DNA of 64,000 nucleotides from Propionibacteriaceae bacterium ZF39. GTDB taxonomy: Bacteria; Actinomycetota; Actinomycetes; Propionibacteriales; Propionibacteriaceae. The stretch is from positions 3,534,001 to 3,598,000 of the forward strand of contig CP154795.1 in assembly GCA_039565995.1 (NCBI GenBank). Direction: 5' to 3'. Below are positions 28,157 to 36,449 of the stretch, piece by piece (positions within the stretch are counted from its first letter, which is position 1; each line of letters starts with the position of its first letter). Under the pieces are notes generated by a model, which worked only from the letters and a program-made list of their open reading frames with translations, had not been told where the DNA came from and did no database searches. The position numbers were made by a program, and so were the translations under genes.

Positions 28157-29034
28157 GCACGTTCGCCAACTGGCTGGAGGGCGCTCGCCCGCGGACCTGG
28201 CCCGCAGCGGTGTCACCGGTGCTCGCGGCGTCGGGGGTGGCCTGGCACTACGATGCCTTCGACCTGACCCTCGCCCTCCTCTGCCTTCTCGTGGCGTTCG
28301 CACTGCAGGTCGGCGTGAACTTCGCCAACGACTATTCCGACGGCATCCGCGGCACCGACGCCGATCGCGTCGGACCCATGCGACTCGTCGGCTCGGGGGC
28401 CGCCTCCCCGCAGACCGTGAAACTGGCGGCGTTCGCCTGCTTCGGCGTCGCGGCTCTGGCCGGGCTGGCGATCGTGGCTCTGAGTGGGCACTGGTGGCTG
28501 CTCGCCGTGGGCGTGGCCTGCATCCTCGCGGCCTGGTATTACACCGGCGGCAAGCGCCCCTATGGGTACGCCGGCCTGGGCGAACTGTTCGTCTTCATCT
28601 TCTTCGGCCTGGTGGCGGTGCTGGGCACGGTCTATGTCATGCTCGACCGCGTCCCGTGGGCCGCTGTCTGGGTCGCCTGCGCGATCGGCTTCCTGGCCTG
28701 CGCGATTCTCGTCGCCAACAACCTGCGCGATCTCCACGGCGACATCAAAGCCGGCAAGAAGACCCTCGCCACGCGTCTGGGCGATGGCGGCACGCGCTGG
28801 TTCTACATCGCGCTGCTCTTCGCGGCCGTGATCGCCGTGGTGCTCGCGGGCACCGCCAGCAACATGCGTGCGGCGATGCCCGGCCTGCTCTTCGTCGTCG
28901 TGGTGTTGCCCGCCATGCGGCGCGTACGCGAGGGCGCCACCGGCAAGGACCTCATCGCCGTGCTCAAGGCCACCGGTATCGCCGAACTCGTCTGCGCCAT
29001 CGGCCTGTTCGTCGGCTATCTGGTGGCTGCCTGA
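28153..29034 (+). CDS. menA: 1,4-Dihydroxy-2-naphthoate polyprenyltransferase
   Basis: UbiA-family membrane prenyltransferase that attaches the isoprenoid tail to dihydroxynaphthoate. 293 aa from GTG 28153 (VSTFANWLEGARP), overlapping menE as GTGA and preceded by GGAAGGA. Two Asp-rich motifs are visible: NFANDYSDGIRGTD and NNLRDLHGDIKAGKKTLA. About eight or nine membrane spans. It is followed by a bidirectional terminator shared with rtcB. Confidence 0.95.
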   Translation: MSTFANWLEGARPRTWPAAVSPVLAASGVAWHYDAFDLTLALLCLLVAFALQVGVNFANDYSDGIRGTDADRVGPMRLVGSGAASPQTVKLAAFACFGVAALAGLAIVALSGHWWLLAVGVACILAAWYYTGGKRPYGYAGLGELFVFIFFGLVAVLGTVYVMLDRVPWAAVWVACAIGFLACAILVANNLRDLHGDIKAGKKTLATRLGDGGTRWFYIALLFAAVIAVVLAGTASNMRAAMPGLLFVVVVLPAMRRVREGATGKDLIAVLKATGIAELVCAIGLFVGYLVAA

Positions 29035-29048
29035 CCTGGACAGACGAA

Positions 29049-29081
29049 GGGTCGACGGGTGGACCAGCCACCCGCCGACCC
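29049..29081. terminator. Bidirectional hairpin terminator between menA and rtcB
   Basis: 14-bp stem (GGGTCGACGGGTGG against CCACCCGCCGACCC, one A-C mismatch) with a 5-base loop in the convergent gap. It lacks long T-tracts, as usual in high-GC genomes. Confidence 0.65.
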
Positions 29082-29088
29082 GGCGTAC

Positions 29089-30312
29089 TCAACCCTTGAC
29101 GCACACCACCTGACGCAGGGTGGCGACGACGTCGACGAGGTCGCGCTGGGCCTCGATGACGGCGTCGATGTCCTTGTAGGCACCCGGGATCTCATCGATC
29201 ACCCCGGCGTCCTTGCGGGACTCGACGCCCTCGGTCTGGGCGATGAGGTCGGCGATGGAGAAAGTCTTCTTCGCCTTCGTCCGCGACATCACGCGACCGG
29301 CTCCGTGGGACGCGGACCAATACGACGCCGGGTTGCCCAGGCCACGCACCACATAGCTCCGCGTGCCCATCGAACCCGGGATCAGACCCAGGTCACCCAG
29401 TCCCGCGCGGATCGCACCCTTGCGGGTCACCAGCATCTCCTGGCCGTCGATGACCTCCTCGGCCACGTAGTTGTGGTGGCACGAGATCGGCTTGTCGAAC
29501 TGCACATCGGCCCCGGCGAATCGGTCCGCGACGATCTTCATGATCAACGCGAGCATGACCGCACGGTTGCGCGCCGCATACTCCTGCGCCCACATGAGGT
29601 CGTTCCGGTACGCCGCCATCTCGGGCGTACCTGCCAGGAACACCGCGAGATCCCGATCCGGCAGGCCCTGGTTGTGCGGCAGCTTGGCCGCGGTCGCCAT
29701 GTGGATCTTCGCGAGCTCGTTGCCGATGTTGCGGGATCCGGAATGGAGCATGAGCCAGACGTTGTCCTCGGTGTCGAGGCAGACCTCGATGAAGTGATTG
29801 CCCGAACCGAGGGTGCCGAGCTGCTGGTGCGACCGCTGGTGCAGCTTCTGCACCCGATCGGTGAGCGACTCGAACCGTGCCCAGAAGGGCCGCAGTTCAG
29901 GCTTGCCCCACTTGTCCGTCAGGACGGCCGGGAGGTGACCGTCCAGGCGCCGCAGGTCAACGGGCTGATCATGCGATGCACGCCCAAGGGGGATCGCGTC
30001 CTCGATCGCCCGGCGCAGGCTCCCGAGGTCCTCGGGCAGGTCGGCGGCGGTGAGGGACGTCTTCACGCCCTCCATGCCACAACCGATGTCGACGCCGACG
30101 GCCGCGGGCGCGACGGCGTTCGCCATCGCGATCACGGAGCCGACGGTCGCACCCTTGCCGAGGTGGACGTCGGGCATCACGCGGACGCCGTGGGTCCACG
30201 GCAGCCGGGCGATGTTGCGCAGCTGTTCGGTCGCCTCGGGCTCGATGTCGGCCTCACGGGCCCACATCTGCACATCGGGTACGCCGGACAGGGGGACGGG
30301 GAACACAGTCAT
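29089..30312 (-). CDS. rtcB: RtcB-type RNA ligase
   Basis: GTP/Mn-dependent ligase joining RNA 3'-phosphate or cyclic phosphate to 5'-OH ends, used for RNA repair. 407 aa from ATG 30312 (MTVFPVPLSG). Metal site and active residues: PDVHLGKGATVG, VDIGCGMEG (Cys ligand), LGTLGSGNHF, SCHHNYVAE, and SHGAGRVMSR containing the guanylylated His. No archease or RtcR regulator is in view. Its 5' leader holds a hairpin and a palindrome over the ribosome site. Confidence 0.95.
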   Translation of the reverse strand: MTVFPVPLSGVPDVQMWAREADIEPEATEQLRNIARLPWTHGVRVMPDVHLGKGATVGSVIAMANAVAPAAVGVDIGCGMEGVKTSLTAADLPEDLGSLRRAIEDAIPLGRASHDQPVDLRRLDGHLPAVLTDKWGKPELRPFWARFESLTDRVQKLHQRSHQQLGTLGSGNHFIEVCLDTEDNVWLMLHSGSRNIGNELAKIHMATAAKLPHNQGLPDRDLAVFLAGTPEMAAYRNDLMWAQEYAARNRAVMLALIMKIVADRFAGADVQFDKPISCHHNYVAEEVIDGQEMLVTRKGAIRAGLGDLGLIPGSMGTRSYVVRGLGNPASYWSASHGAGRVMSRTKAKKTFSIADLIAQTEGVESRKDAGVIDEIPGAYKDIDAVIEAQRDLVDVVATLRQVVCVKG

Positions 30313-30313
30313 G

Positions 30314-30325
30314 CCTTTCGAAAGG
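30314..30325. promoter_or_regulatory. Palindrome over the rtcB ribosome-binding site
   Basis: CCTTTCGAAAGG, a perfect 12-bp dyad one base upstream of the rtcB start codon; the GAAAGG half on the minus strand is the only Shine-Dalgarno candidate. A second dyad (GGGATGC with GCATCCC, 30330-30357) lies just upstream. The two could fold and control translation. Confidence 0.45.
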
Positions 30326-30361
30326 GGTGGGGATGCGCCGGAGGTTCCCGGCATCCCATCC

Positions 30362-30367
30362 AGGCTA
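30362..30367 (-). promoter_or_regulatory. Candidate -10 box of rtcB
   Basis: TAGCCT on the minus strand, predicting a leader of about 40 bases, divergent from the leaderless promoter of the next gene. Confidence 0.4.
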
Positions 30368-30417
30368 GGGACCGATCTTTCGCACCGCATCCGGTTTTGT
30401 GCGGCCACAACGCCGGA

Positions 30418-30423
30418 TACCAT
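30418..30423 (+). promoter_or_regulatory. Leaderless promoter -10 box of the PLDc_N protein
   Basis: TACCAT ends 7 bases before ATG 30431, which favours that start over the in-frame ATG 30422 that overlaps the box. Confidence 0.5.
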
Positions 30424-30430
30424 GGCTCGC

Positions 30431-30691
30431 ATGGTGCGATTCCTGCCGATCGTGGTGATCGTGCTGCTGATGATCTACTGCGTGATCGAGGTGGCGCAGT
30501 CCCGACCCGACGAAGTTCGCCGCGCGCCCCGCTGGCTGTGGGCAGCCGCGGTGATCGGTCTGCCGTTGATCGGCTCCGTCGCCTGGTTGTTCCTCGGTCG
30601 GCCCAATGCCCGCTCGATCGCGGACGCGGTGGACGAGCGCTTCCCGATCGCCCCGGATGACGACCCGGACTTCCTCAAGCGCCTGCGCTAA
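30431..30691 (+). CDS. PLDc_N-type small membrane protein
   Basis: 86 aa with two membrane spans (about 4-22 and 37-55) and the PLDc_N pattern (RRAPRWLWAAAVIGLPLIGSVAWLFLGRP), found at the N-terminus of cardiolipin synthases but also alone in actinobacteria. No phospholipase domain follows. Its TAA and the TAG of the next, convergent gene share CTAA at 30688-30691. Confidence 0.8.
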   Translation: MVRFLPIVVIVLLMIYCVIEVAQSRPDEVRRAPRWLWAAAVIGLPLIGSVAWLFLGRPNARSIADAVDERFPIAPDDDPDFLKRLR

Positions 30692-31125
30692 TCGGCCACA
30701 TCGGCCGCGCTGACGGTGTGGGCCACGGTCATCCTGATCAACCATTCGCCCGGTACGCCGTTGCGCGCGCCATACTCCTCCGCCCGATCCGCACCCATGT
30801 AGCGACCACCGATGACCGCCGCCCAGCGGCGTACCTCTTCGAGATCCTCGATGATCTCCACCGGACCCTGCACGGTGACGAACGAGAACGGCGCGCGATC
30901 ATCCTGGACCGTCAGTGCCGCATAGCCCGTTTTCTTGAGCGTCCGCCCTTTCACCGTGCCCGCCCCGGTGTTGAAGAGAATTGATCCGTCTTCGTCGACC
31001 ACGAACCAGACCGGAGCCAGGTGCGGTCGGCCGTCCTTGCGGGTCGTCCCGAGTACGCCCGGCCGGGCCGGCTCGGACGTCAGGAATGCGTGCACTTCTG
31101 CGTCGCTCATGCGGTGGTATGCCAT
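30688..31125 (-). CDS. PPOX-class F420- or flavin-dependent oxidoreductase
   Basis: 145 aa, split-barrel fold: VLGTTRKDGRPHLAPVWFVVDEDGSILFNT and RAPFSFVTVQGPVEI, typical of the pyridoxamine-phosphate-oxidase-like F420 enzymes of actinobacteria. Start ATG 31125 sits 6 bases after a minus-strand TACGCT box. The cofactor (F420 or FMN) and substrate cannot be told from sequence. Confidence 0.85.
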   Translation of the reverse strand: MAYHRMSDAEVHAFLTSEPARPGVLGTTRKDGRPHLAPVWFVVDEDGSILFNTGAGTVKGRTLKKTGYAALTVQDDRAPFSFVTVQGPVEIIEDLEEVRRWAAVIGGRYMGADRAEEYGARNGVPGEWLIRMTVAHTVSAADVAD

Positions 31126-31131
31126 GGGAAG

Positions 31132-31137
31132 AGCGTA
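31132..31137 (-). promoter_or_regulatory. Leaderless promoter -10 box of the PPOX gene
   Basis: TACGCT on the minus strand, 6 bases before ATG 31125. Confidence 0.5.
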
Positions 31138-31154
31138 AGCCGCGCACAGATTGC

Positions 31155-31160
31155 TAGCAT
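31155..31160 (+). promoter_or_regulatory. Promoter -10 box and strong ribosome site of the toxin-antitoxin operon
   Basis: TAGCAT is followed by AGGAGGTGA (31168-31176), the best Shine-Dalgarno match in the window, 5 bases before the antitoxin ATG 31182. This fits high antitoxin translation. Confidence 0.5.
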
Positions 31161-31181
31161 TGCTGTCAGGAGGTGATTTCG

Positions 31182-31418
31182 ATGGCAACTCTCACCATTC
31201 GACGACTGAATGAGCGTACGCATGCCCGGCTGAGGACCCGAGCCGCGCGTCATGGGCGATCGGTCGAGGCCGAGGTGCGCGCCATCCTGGAGAACGCCGT
31301 GGGCCTACCCGAGGAGAACCTGTTGATGGCCCTCCATCGAGAGTTCAGCGACGCCGGGGGTGTCGACCTTGAACTTCCGGAGCGTTCGGGGCGCGCGCGA
31401 GCCGCAGAATTCGAATGA
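31182..31418 (+). CDS. vapB: FitA/VapB-type antitoxin (ribbon-helix-helix)
   Basis: 78 aa. The N-terminal ribbon-helix-helix is clear (MATLTIRRLNERTHARLRTR, then RHGRSVEAEVRAILENAV), as in FitA. The C-terminal tail (about 50-78) would wrap the toxin. GTG 31173 is possible but the AGGAGGTGA site points to ATG 31182. The stop overlaps the toxin ATG by four bases, and autoregulation by the complex is expected from the family. Confidence 0.9.
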   Translation: MATLTIRRLNERTHARLRTRAARHGRSVEAEVRAILENAVGLPEENLLMALHREFSDAGGVDLELPERSGRARAAEFE

Positions 31419-31846
31419 TCATCGCGGACTCGAACATCCTGTCCGAGCTGATGCGTCGACAGCCCGACCCCATGGTCGTCGCCTGGGCAGCCGGCGTGGG
31501 GCCGGGTGACCTGGCGATCACGGCCATCACGGTGCAGGAAATCCAATACGGCCTGGGCCGGCTCCCGGCCGGGAAGAGACGCGCAGAGCTGACGGCGCGG
31601 TGGGAGGCCGTTCTTGAGCCCTTCGCCGATTTCGTTGCGGCCTATGGCGCCGACGCGGCGGTCGCCACTGCCCGGATTCTGGTCGAATCCGACGCCCGGG
31701 GGCGACCCATGGAACTGGCCGATGCCCAAATTGCGGGGATCTGCGCCACCCTCGACGCCAGCCTGGCAACGCGCAACGTCGAGGACTTCACCCACGTTCC
31801 CCGGCTGACTTTGATCAACCCTTTCGATCAAGACGAGAAGAATTGA
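31415..31846 (+). CDS. vapC: FitB/VapC-type PIN-domain toxin
   Basis: 143-aa PIN ribonuclease. Acidic residues expected for catalysis are present: D5 in MIIADSNILSELMR, E near 41 in TVQEIQYGL, D near 105 in MELADAQIAG, and a late acidic residue near LATRNVEDF. Family members cut tRNA or other RNA. It is followed by a strong terminator. Confidence 0.93.
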   Translation: MIIADSNILSELMRRQPDPMVVAWAAGVGPGDLAITAITVQEIQYGLGRLPAGKRRAELTARWEAVLEPFADFVAAYGADAAVATARILVESDARGRPMELADAQIAGICATLDASLATRNVEDFTHVPRLTLINPFDQDEKN

Positions 31847-31849
31847 TAG

Positions 31850-31879
31850 GCGCCGGCGTTCCCACGGGAACGCCGGCGC
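31850..31879. terminator. Bidirectional terminator between vapC and the flotillin gene
   Basis: GCGCCGGCGTTCCC and GGGAACGCCGGCGC form a perfect 14-bp inverted repeat with a 2-base centre, followed by TTCTCGTT. It is in the convergent gap. Confidence 0.85.
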
Positions 31880-31892
31880 TTCTCGTTGTGGT

Positions 31893-33419
31893 TCAGCCTG
31901 CGGTGTTGTGACCGTTCGAGCCCTGGCCGATGGAGTCGGTGGCCTCCTCGGAATACTTCGCCACCAGCTTGGTCAGGTCGACGCCCGTGGTGTTCTTGAT
32001 GAGCTCCATGGTCTGGACCACGTTGTTGGTGACCTGCTTGGGCACCGCGCCGGCACCATCGGTGGAGACGACCGTGAGCTTGTCGATGCCGGCCATGGGC
32101 GCGGCGACCTTCTCGGCGACCTGCGGGAGGACCTCGACGAGCATCTGGAGCACGGCCGCTTCGTTGTATCGCGCGAACGCCTCGGCGCGCTTGTTCATCG
32201 CCTCGGCCTCCGCCTCACCCTTGGCCAGGATTGCGGCGGCCTCGGCCTCACCCTCGGCGCGGGTGGCTTCGGCTTCGGCGATACGCCGGGCCTTCTCGGC
32301 CTCACCACGGCGGGCGCCCTCGATGGCCTCGGCCTCGGCGAGCGCGGAACGGCGGGACTTGTCACCCTCACCGGTCAGGCGCGCGGTCTCGGCGTCGGCC
32401 TCGGCCTTGGCGATGGAGGCCGCCCGGTTGGCATCGGCCTGGCGGATCGCCGAGGTACGCCGCGCTTCCGCTTCGGTTTCGACGCGATAGCGCTCGGCAT
32501 CGGCAGGTTTGCGGACCTCGGTGTCGAGCTGGCGTTCCTTGAGCGCGGCCTGGCGTACGGCCACCTTCTCCTGCTCCGCCAGGATCGCCTGGTCACGATC
32601 CGCCTGGGCCAGCGGACCGGCGGCAGCGGCCGTCGCCTGGGCGGCATCGGTCTCGGCCTTGATCTCGGCGTTCTTCAGCGAGAGCTCGCGCTCGGCGATG
32701 GCGATCTGCTGCTCGGCAGCGATGCGGGCCTGCTCGGCCTCCTGGCGAGCATTCGCCTCGGCGATCGCAGCGAGGCGACCGACCTTGGCGGATTCGGGGC
32801 GGCCGAGGTCGGACAGATAGGTGCCGTCGTCGGTGATGTCCTGGATCTGGAAGGTGTCGAGGACCAGGCCCTGGCCGGTCAGCGACGACTCCGACTCATC
32901 GGCGACACTCTGCGCGAACGCGGCACGGTCGCGGATGATTTGCTCGACCGACAGCGCGCCGACGATCGACCGGAGCGAACCTGCGAGGGTCTCCTGGGTG
33001 AAGGTTTCGATCTCGTCCTGCTGGGTGAGGAAGCGCTGGGCCGCGGCGCGGATCGAGTCCTCGTTGCCGCCGACCTTGACGATCGCCACGCCGTCGAGGT
33101 TGAGCTTGACGCCCTGGCCCGACACCGCGCCGCGGATCTGGACCATGATGCGGCGCGAGGACAGGTCGAGCACATGAAGGCGCTGCACGAACGGCATCAC
33201 GAACACGCCGCCACCCATGACGACCTTCTGGCCGGACAGGTCGGTCGAGATCTCACCGGTCTCAGGGTTGCGGACTTCCTTGCCCTTGCGGCCGGTGACG
33301 ATATAGGCCTCGTTGGGTCCGGCAACTTTGTAGCGATTGATGATCAACAGGCCGACCAGCAGGAGGACGGCGATGATGCCGACTATCCCGAGGACGAGGG
33401 GCGGAACGAATCCGAGCAT
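31893..33419 (-). CDS. Flotillin-like (SPFH/band 7) membrane protein
   Basis: 508 aa: one N-terminal span (about 5-27), an SPFH domain (about 30-200; PNEAYIVTGRKGKEV, GGGVFVMPFVQRLHVLDLSSR), then a long Ala/Glu/Arg-rich coiled coil (about 210-425, with AEAEATRAEGEAEAAAI-type repeats) and a C-terminal tail. Such proteins scaffold membrane microdomains. The NfeD-like gene 69 bases upstream on the same strand is the usual partner. Confidence 0.92.
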   Translation of the reverse strand: MLGFVPPLVLGIVGIIAVLLLVGLLIINRYKVAGPNEAYIVTGRKGKEVRNPETGEISTDLSGQKVVMGGGVFVMPFVQRLHVLDLSSRRIMVQIRGAVSGQGVKLNLDGVAIVKVGGNEDSIRAAAQRFLTQQDEIETFTQETLAGSLRSIVGALSVEQIIRDRAAFAQSVADESESSLTGQGLVLDTFQIQDITDDGTYLSDLGRPESAKVGRLAAIAEANARQEAEQARIAAEQQIAIAERELSLKNAEIKAETDAAQATAAAAGPLAQADRDQAILAEQEKVAVRQAALKERQLDTEVRKPADAERYRVETEAEARRTSAIRQADANRAASIAKAEADAETARLTGEGDKSRRSALAEAEAIEGARRGEAEKARRIAEAEATRAEGEAEAAAILAKGEAEAEAMNKRAEAFARYNEAAVLQMLVEVLPQVAEKVAAPMAGIDKLTVVSTDGAGAVPKQVTNNVVQTMELIKNTTGVDLTKLVAKYSEEATDSIGQGSNGHNTAG

Positions 33420-33488
33420 GCGGAACCCTTCTTGTTGCGACGGTGGTCGAGGTTGTCGACACCGCCGGTTTGGAAACGTGGAGCGCGA

Positions 33489-34004
33489 TCAGGGATGCAC
33501 GGGTTCGCCGTGACGCACCATGACCGATGTCGGGGAAAGGACGGCCGTCACCTCGACCAGGGTTCCCGCCCCGATCGGTTCGGCCGCGCGGGCATTGAGT
33601 TTGGTCGGGTGGCCGTTGACGGACACGCGGATCTCGCCGAGGCCGCCCGCGGGAATGTCGTGGATGACTCGGCCGGTGCGGCCGATGAGGTGATGGGAGC
33701 GCACGGTCGAGTCGGAGTCGCGGCTCGGATCCTTGAGGCGGGCGGTGAGCCAGGCGGCGAGTGCGCCGACCCCCAGCCCCACCAGCACGCCCGACACGAT
33801 CGCGATCGGGAGGCTGTGCACGACGCTCAGCGCGATCGCACCGGCGAAACCGAGGGCTCCGACAAACCCGGCCAGGCCGGCGAAGGAGAAGAAATCACTG
33901 TCGATGGCGTCGAAGTTGAACAGGGAATCGAGCAGGTCTCCGACGAGCACCGCGAGCAGGAGGAGCGCTGCTCCCACGCCTCCGATGAGCAGGAAGACCG
34001 TCAC
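33489..34004 (-). CDS. NfeD-like membrane protein
   Basis: 171 aa from GTG 34004 (TTG 34007 is an alternative; GGGGA lies upstream). Three spans (about 2-22, 42-62, 68-88) are followed by a soluble OB-fold-like domain (GRTGRVIHDIPAGGLGEIRVSVNG) as in short NfeD proteins. With the downstream flotillin gene it forms the conserved NfeD-flotillin pair. Confidence 0.85.
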   Translation of the reverse strand: MTVFLLIGGVGAALLLLAVLVGDLLDSLFNFDAIDSDFFSFAGLAGFVGALGFAGAIALSVVHSLPIAIVSGVLVGLGVGALAAWLTARLKDPSRDSDSTVRSHHLIGRTGRVIHDIPAGGLGEIRVSVNGHPTKLNARAAEPIGAGTLVEVTAVLSPTSVMVRHGEPVHP

Positions 34005-34127
34005 CAATTCCCCATCACCCCCGTGCGTGTTCTGCTGCCATTGTAGGCGGTGCCGGGCTCAGCGGATCCGGCCGAATGAGCTGCCGGGCGCGCCATACTG
34101 ACCGGGTACGCAGAGACGGGAGTGTGG

Positions 34128-35114
34128 ATGAGTCAGGGCGCGGGTGGCGGAAACCAGAGCGACGGCGGGGGCTGGCCGACCTATCCGGGCGGGCCATCGG
34201 GGCCGGACTTCCGGGCCCCGGGCCCGTCGGGCTGGACCCAACCACTGCACCCGACCGGAGAACCGGCGTACCCACCGCAGCAGGGGCCGCCAGGCCGCAT
34301 GCCACCACGGCCCAAGAGTCCCAACAACGGCCCGGTGATCGCGGTCATCGTCGCCATCGTGGTGCTGTCCGTGGTGGGCGCGACCGTCCTGGGCGCGGCC
34401 ATCCTGGGCGCCGGCCGCGGCGAGCCTGTGCCCGACCCGACTCCCGGCCCGACCCGGTCGACCAGCACCGACCCGTCCCGACCGACCCCGACTCCCGAGG
34501 TTGCGAACGACCCCATTCCGTCCGCAGCGCCGGGCCAGCCACCCACCGGCGACCTCAAGGCGCGGGTGGATGCCCGCTATGGCACGTTCGAGACCATCCG
34601 ACAGTCGGGCGACGGAAACGCGTCGTTCGATCTGCCGCCGGAGGCCCAGAACTCGGTCCTATGGATGAAGACCAGTGGTCCGGGCTGGTATTCGGTGAAG
34701 GGCGTCTTCGAGGACAGGTCGACAACGCCACTGATCTACGGCGAATCCGCGCGCGACGGGGTGGTCCCGATCGGGATCGACCACTGGGAGACCAAGCGCA
34801 CGATCCGGATCGAGGTCGAGGCGCGCAGCACGTGGGAGATCGAGATCCGACCGGTCTCCTCGGTCCCGGTCTTCACGGGCGAGGCCTCGGGCAGGGGCCA
34901 TGCCGTGCTGATCTCCGACAGCCCGGCGCGTGACGTGCAGATGGATTATCGGGGCAACTCCAACTTCATGGTCAAGCAATACGGCGAGAAGGACAACAGC
35001 CATCACGCCAACGAGATCGGCGATATCTCGGTGCCGGCCACGTTCGAATCGGGACTGTCTGTCCTGTTCGTCGAGGCCTGGCACATGGGCACCTGGAGCA
35101 TCCGGCCGCGCTGA
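34128..35114 (+). CDS. Proline-rich single-pass membrane protein of unknown function
   Basis: 328 aa from ATG 34128 after GGGAG (GTG 34122 is possible). A cytoplasmic Gly/Pro-rich N-terminus (about 1-68) precedes one span (about 69-92), a Pro/Thr linker (95-135) and an extracytoplasmic beta-rich domain with Trp residues (WMKTSGPGWYSVKG, TWEIEIRPVSSVPVF, EAWHMGTWSIRP). The last part resembles jelly-roll-like ligand domains found in actinobacterial surface proteins, but I cannot name a family. It ends convergently to the biotin importer operon. Confidence 0.75.
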   Translation: MSQGAGGGNQSDGGGWPTYPGGPSGPDFRAPGPSGWTQPLHPTGEPAYPPQQGPPGRMPPRPKSPNNGPVIAVIVAIVVLSVVGATVLGAAILGAGRGEPVPDPTPGPTRSTSTDPSRPTPTPEVANDPIPSAAPGQPPTGDLKARVDARYGTFETIRQSGDGNASFDLPPEAQNSVLWMKTSGPGWYSVKGVFEDRSTTPLIYGESARDGVVPIGIDHWETKRTIRIEVEARSTWEIEIRPVSSVPVFTGEASGRGHAVLISDSPARDVQMDYRGNSNFMVKQYGEKDNSHHANEIGDISVPATFESGLSVLFVEAWHMGTWSIRPR

Positions 35115-35121
35115 TCCGGCT

Positions 35122-35748
35122 CTAGTCGGCTTCCTCATCGCCGAGCCCGCGGGCCATGAGCGCCTCACCGGTCGCCCGGGCGTACGCAACGGCGGCCACG
35201 ACAACCGGCGCAAGCTGGGCGAACAGGTTGCGCTCGAGCCCACGGGCCCGGGCCGCGGCGCGTACGGAGGCGAAGGATCCGAACAGGAACGGGATGCTGC
35301 GGATCATGAGGGAGGCGGCGAGCCCCACCCGCTCGGGGTTGCCGCCGACCCAGCGCACGGGACGGGCGGCGGCTACCAGCGCATCGAGCAGGACGGGCGC
35401 CGGTGTGGTGAGCGTCAGGATGCGGGAGGCATAGAGGCAGACCACCAGGTTGGCGACCAGCATCAGGCCGTCCTGCCAGGTGCCCCAGATCAGTTGATAG
35501 GCCACGAGCAGCCCGGCCATGATCCACAGGGCGCGGGGCAGGGCGATACACCGACGCCAACCGAGCCGCGTCGACAGGACCAGCAGCGCCGTCAGCGCCA
35601 GGAAGACACCGGAAAGCCACGGCTGACGGACCAGGAGCGGAACGAGCGAGACGACCACCATCAGGGCGAACTTGGGGCCCACGCCGAGGCGGTGCAGCCA
35701 GGTTCGCCCCGGCACATAGAGGCCGAACAGTTGATGGTGCGCACTCAT
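35122..35748 (-). CDS. bioN: Energy-coupling factor transporter transmembrane protein (BioN/EcfT)
   Basis: 208 aa with five predicted spans; GLYVPGRTWLHRLGVGPKFALM at the N-terminus and two A-R-G couplings (AAARARGLER, ALMARGLGD) that contact the ATPase. The ATG overlaps the ATPase stop as ATGA. Third gene of a bioY-ATPase-T operon, so a biotin ECF transporter is the best assignment. Confidence 0.9.
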   Translation of the reverse strand: MSAHHQLFGLYVPGRTWLHRLGVGPKFALMVVVSLVPLLVRQPWLSGVFLALTALLVLSTRLGWRRCIALPRALWIMAGLLVAYQLIWGTWQDGLMLVANLVVCLYASRILTLTTPAPVLLDALVAAARPVRWVGGNPERVGLAASLMIRSIPFLFGSFASVRAAARARGLERNLFAQLAPVVVAAVAYARATGEALMARGLGDEEAD

Positions 35749-36449
35749 ACCATCAACCCCCGATAGTGCTCGACCGCCGTGGAGGCCGGCCCGTCGAAGG
35801 CGATCCGACCCGCATCGACCACGAGAACCCGTTCGAAGTCGAGCGCGAGATCCAGGTCGTGGGTCGACACGATGAGCTGCTGTTCCAGATCCGCGAAGGC
35901 GGCACGCATGAGCTCGCGATTCCGCAGGTCGAGCAGGGTGGTGGGCTCGTCGGCCACAATGATCGCCGGCTCGACGGCCAGCACGGTCGTGAGCGAGACC
36001 AATTGCCGCTCCCCGCCGGACAGGTCATAGATCGACTGGCGGGCCAGCTTGCCGAGCCCCCGGGCTTCGAGCAGGGCGTACGCCGCCGCCTCACGTTCCG
36101 AGCGGCGCCGGATCCGACGCCGCAGGCTGAGTTCGATGTCCTCGATCGGGGTGGACATGACGAGTTGGGCGAGGGGGTCGGTGAAGATGAATCCCACCTG
36201 CTGGCGTACGCGCTTGCCGTCCGCGACCGTGTCGACGCCATTGACCAGCACCCGACCCCGCGTGGGCGCAATGAGTCCGTTGAGGAGTCGCAGCAGCGTG
36301 GACTTGCCCGACCCATTGGCTCCGATGACCCCGATGCGTTGTTCGGTCAGGACCAGATCGACGCCGGAGAGCAGGGTCTTCGTGGCCACATCGCGGCCCG
36401 CGAAGACGGGGACCTCGACGTCGACGCCGACCAGCCGAATGTCGCTCAC
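35745..36449 (-). CDS. bioM: Energy-coupling factor transporter ATPase (BioM)
   Basis: 234 aa from GTG 36449 (VSDIRLVGVDVEV), which overlaps the bioY stop as GTGA. The frame stays open for 1.7 kb upstream, but that part is antisense to bioY and doxX. Walker A GANGSGKST, Q-loop region FTDPLAQLVM, signature LSGGERQL, Walker B IIVADEPTTLLD, H-loop STHDLDLAL. A single ATPase matches the BioMNY architecture. Confidence 0.93.
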   Translation of the reverse strand: MSDIRLVGVDVEVPVFAGRDVATKTLLSGVDLVLTEQRIGVIGANGSGKSTLLRLLNGLIAPTRGRVLVNGVDTVADGKRVRQQVGFIFTDPLAQLVMSTPIEDIELSLRRRIRRRSEREAAAYALLEARGLGKLARQSIYDLSGGERQLVSLTTVLAVEPAIIVADEPTTLLDLRNRELMRAAFADLEQQLIVSTHDLDLALDFERVLVVDAGRIAFDGPASTAVEHYRGLMV

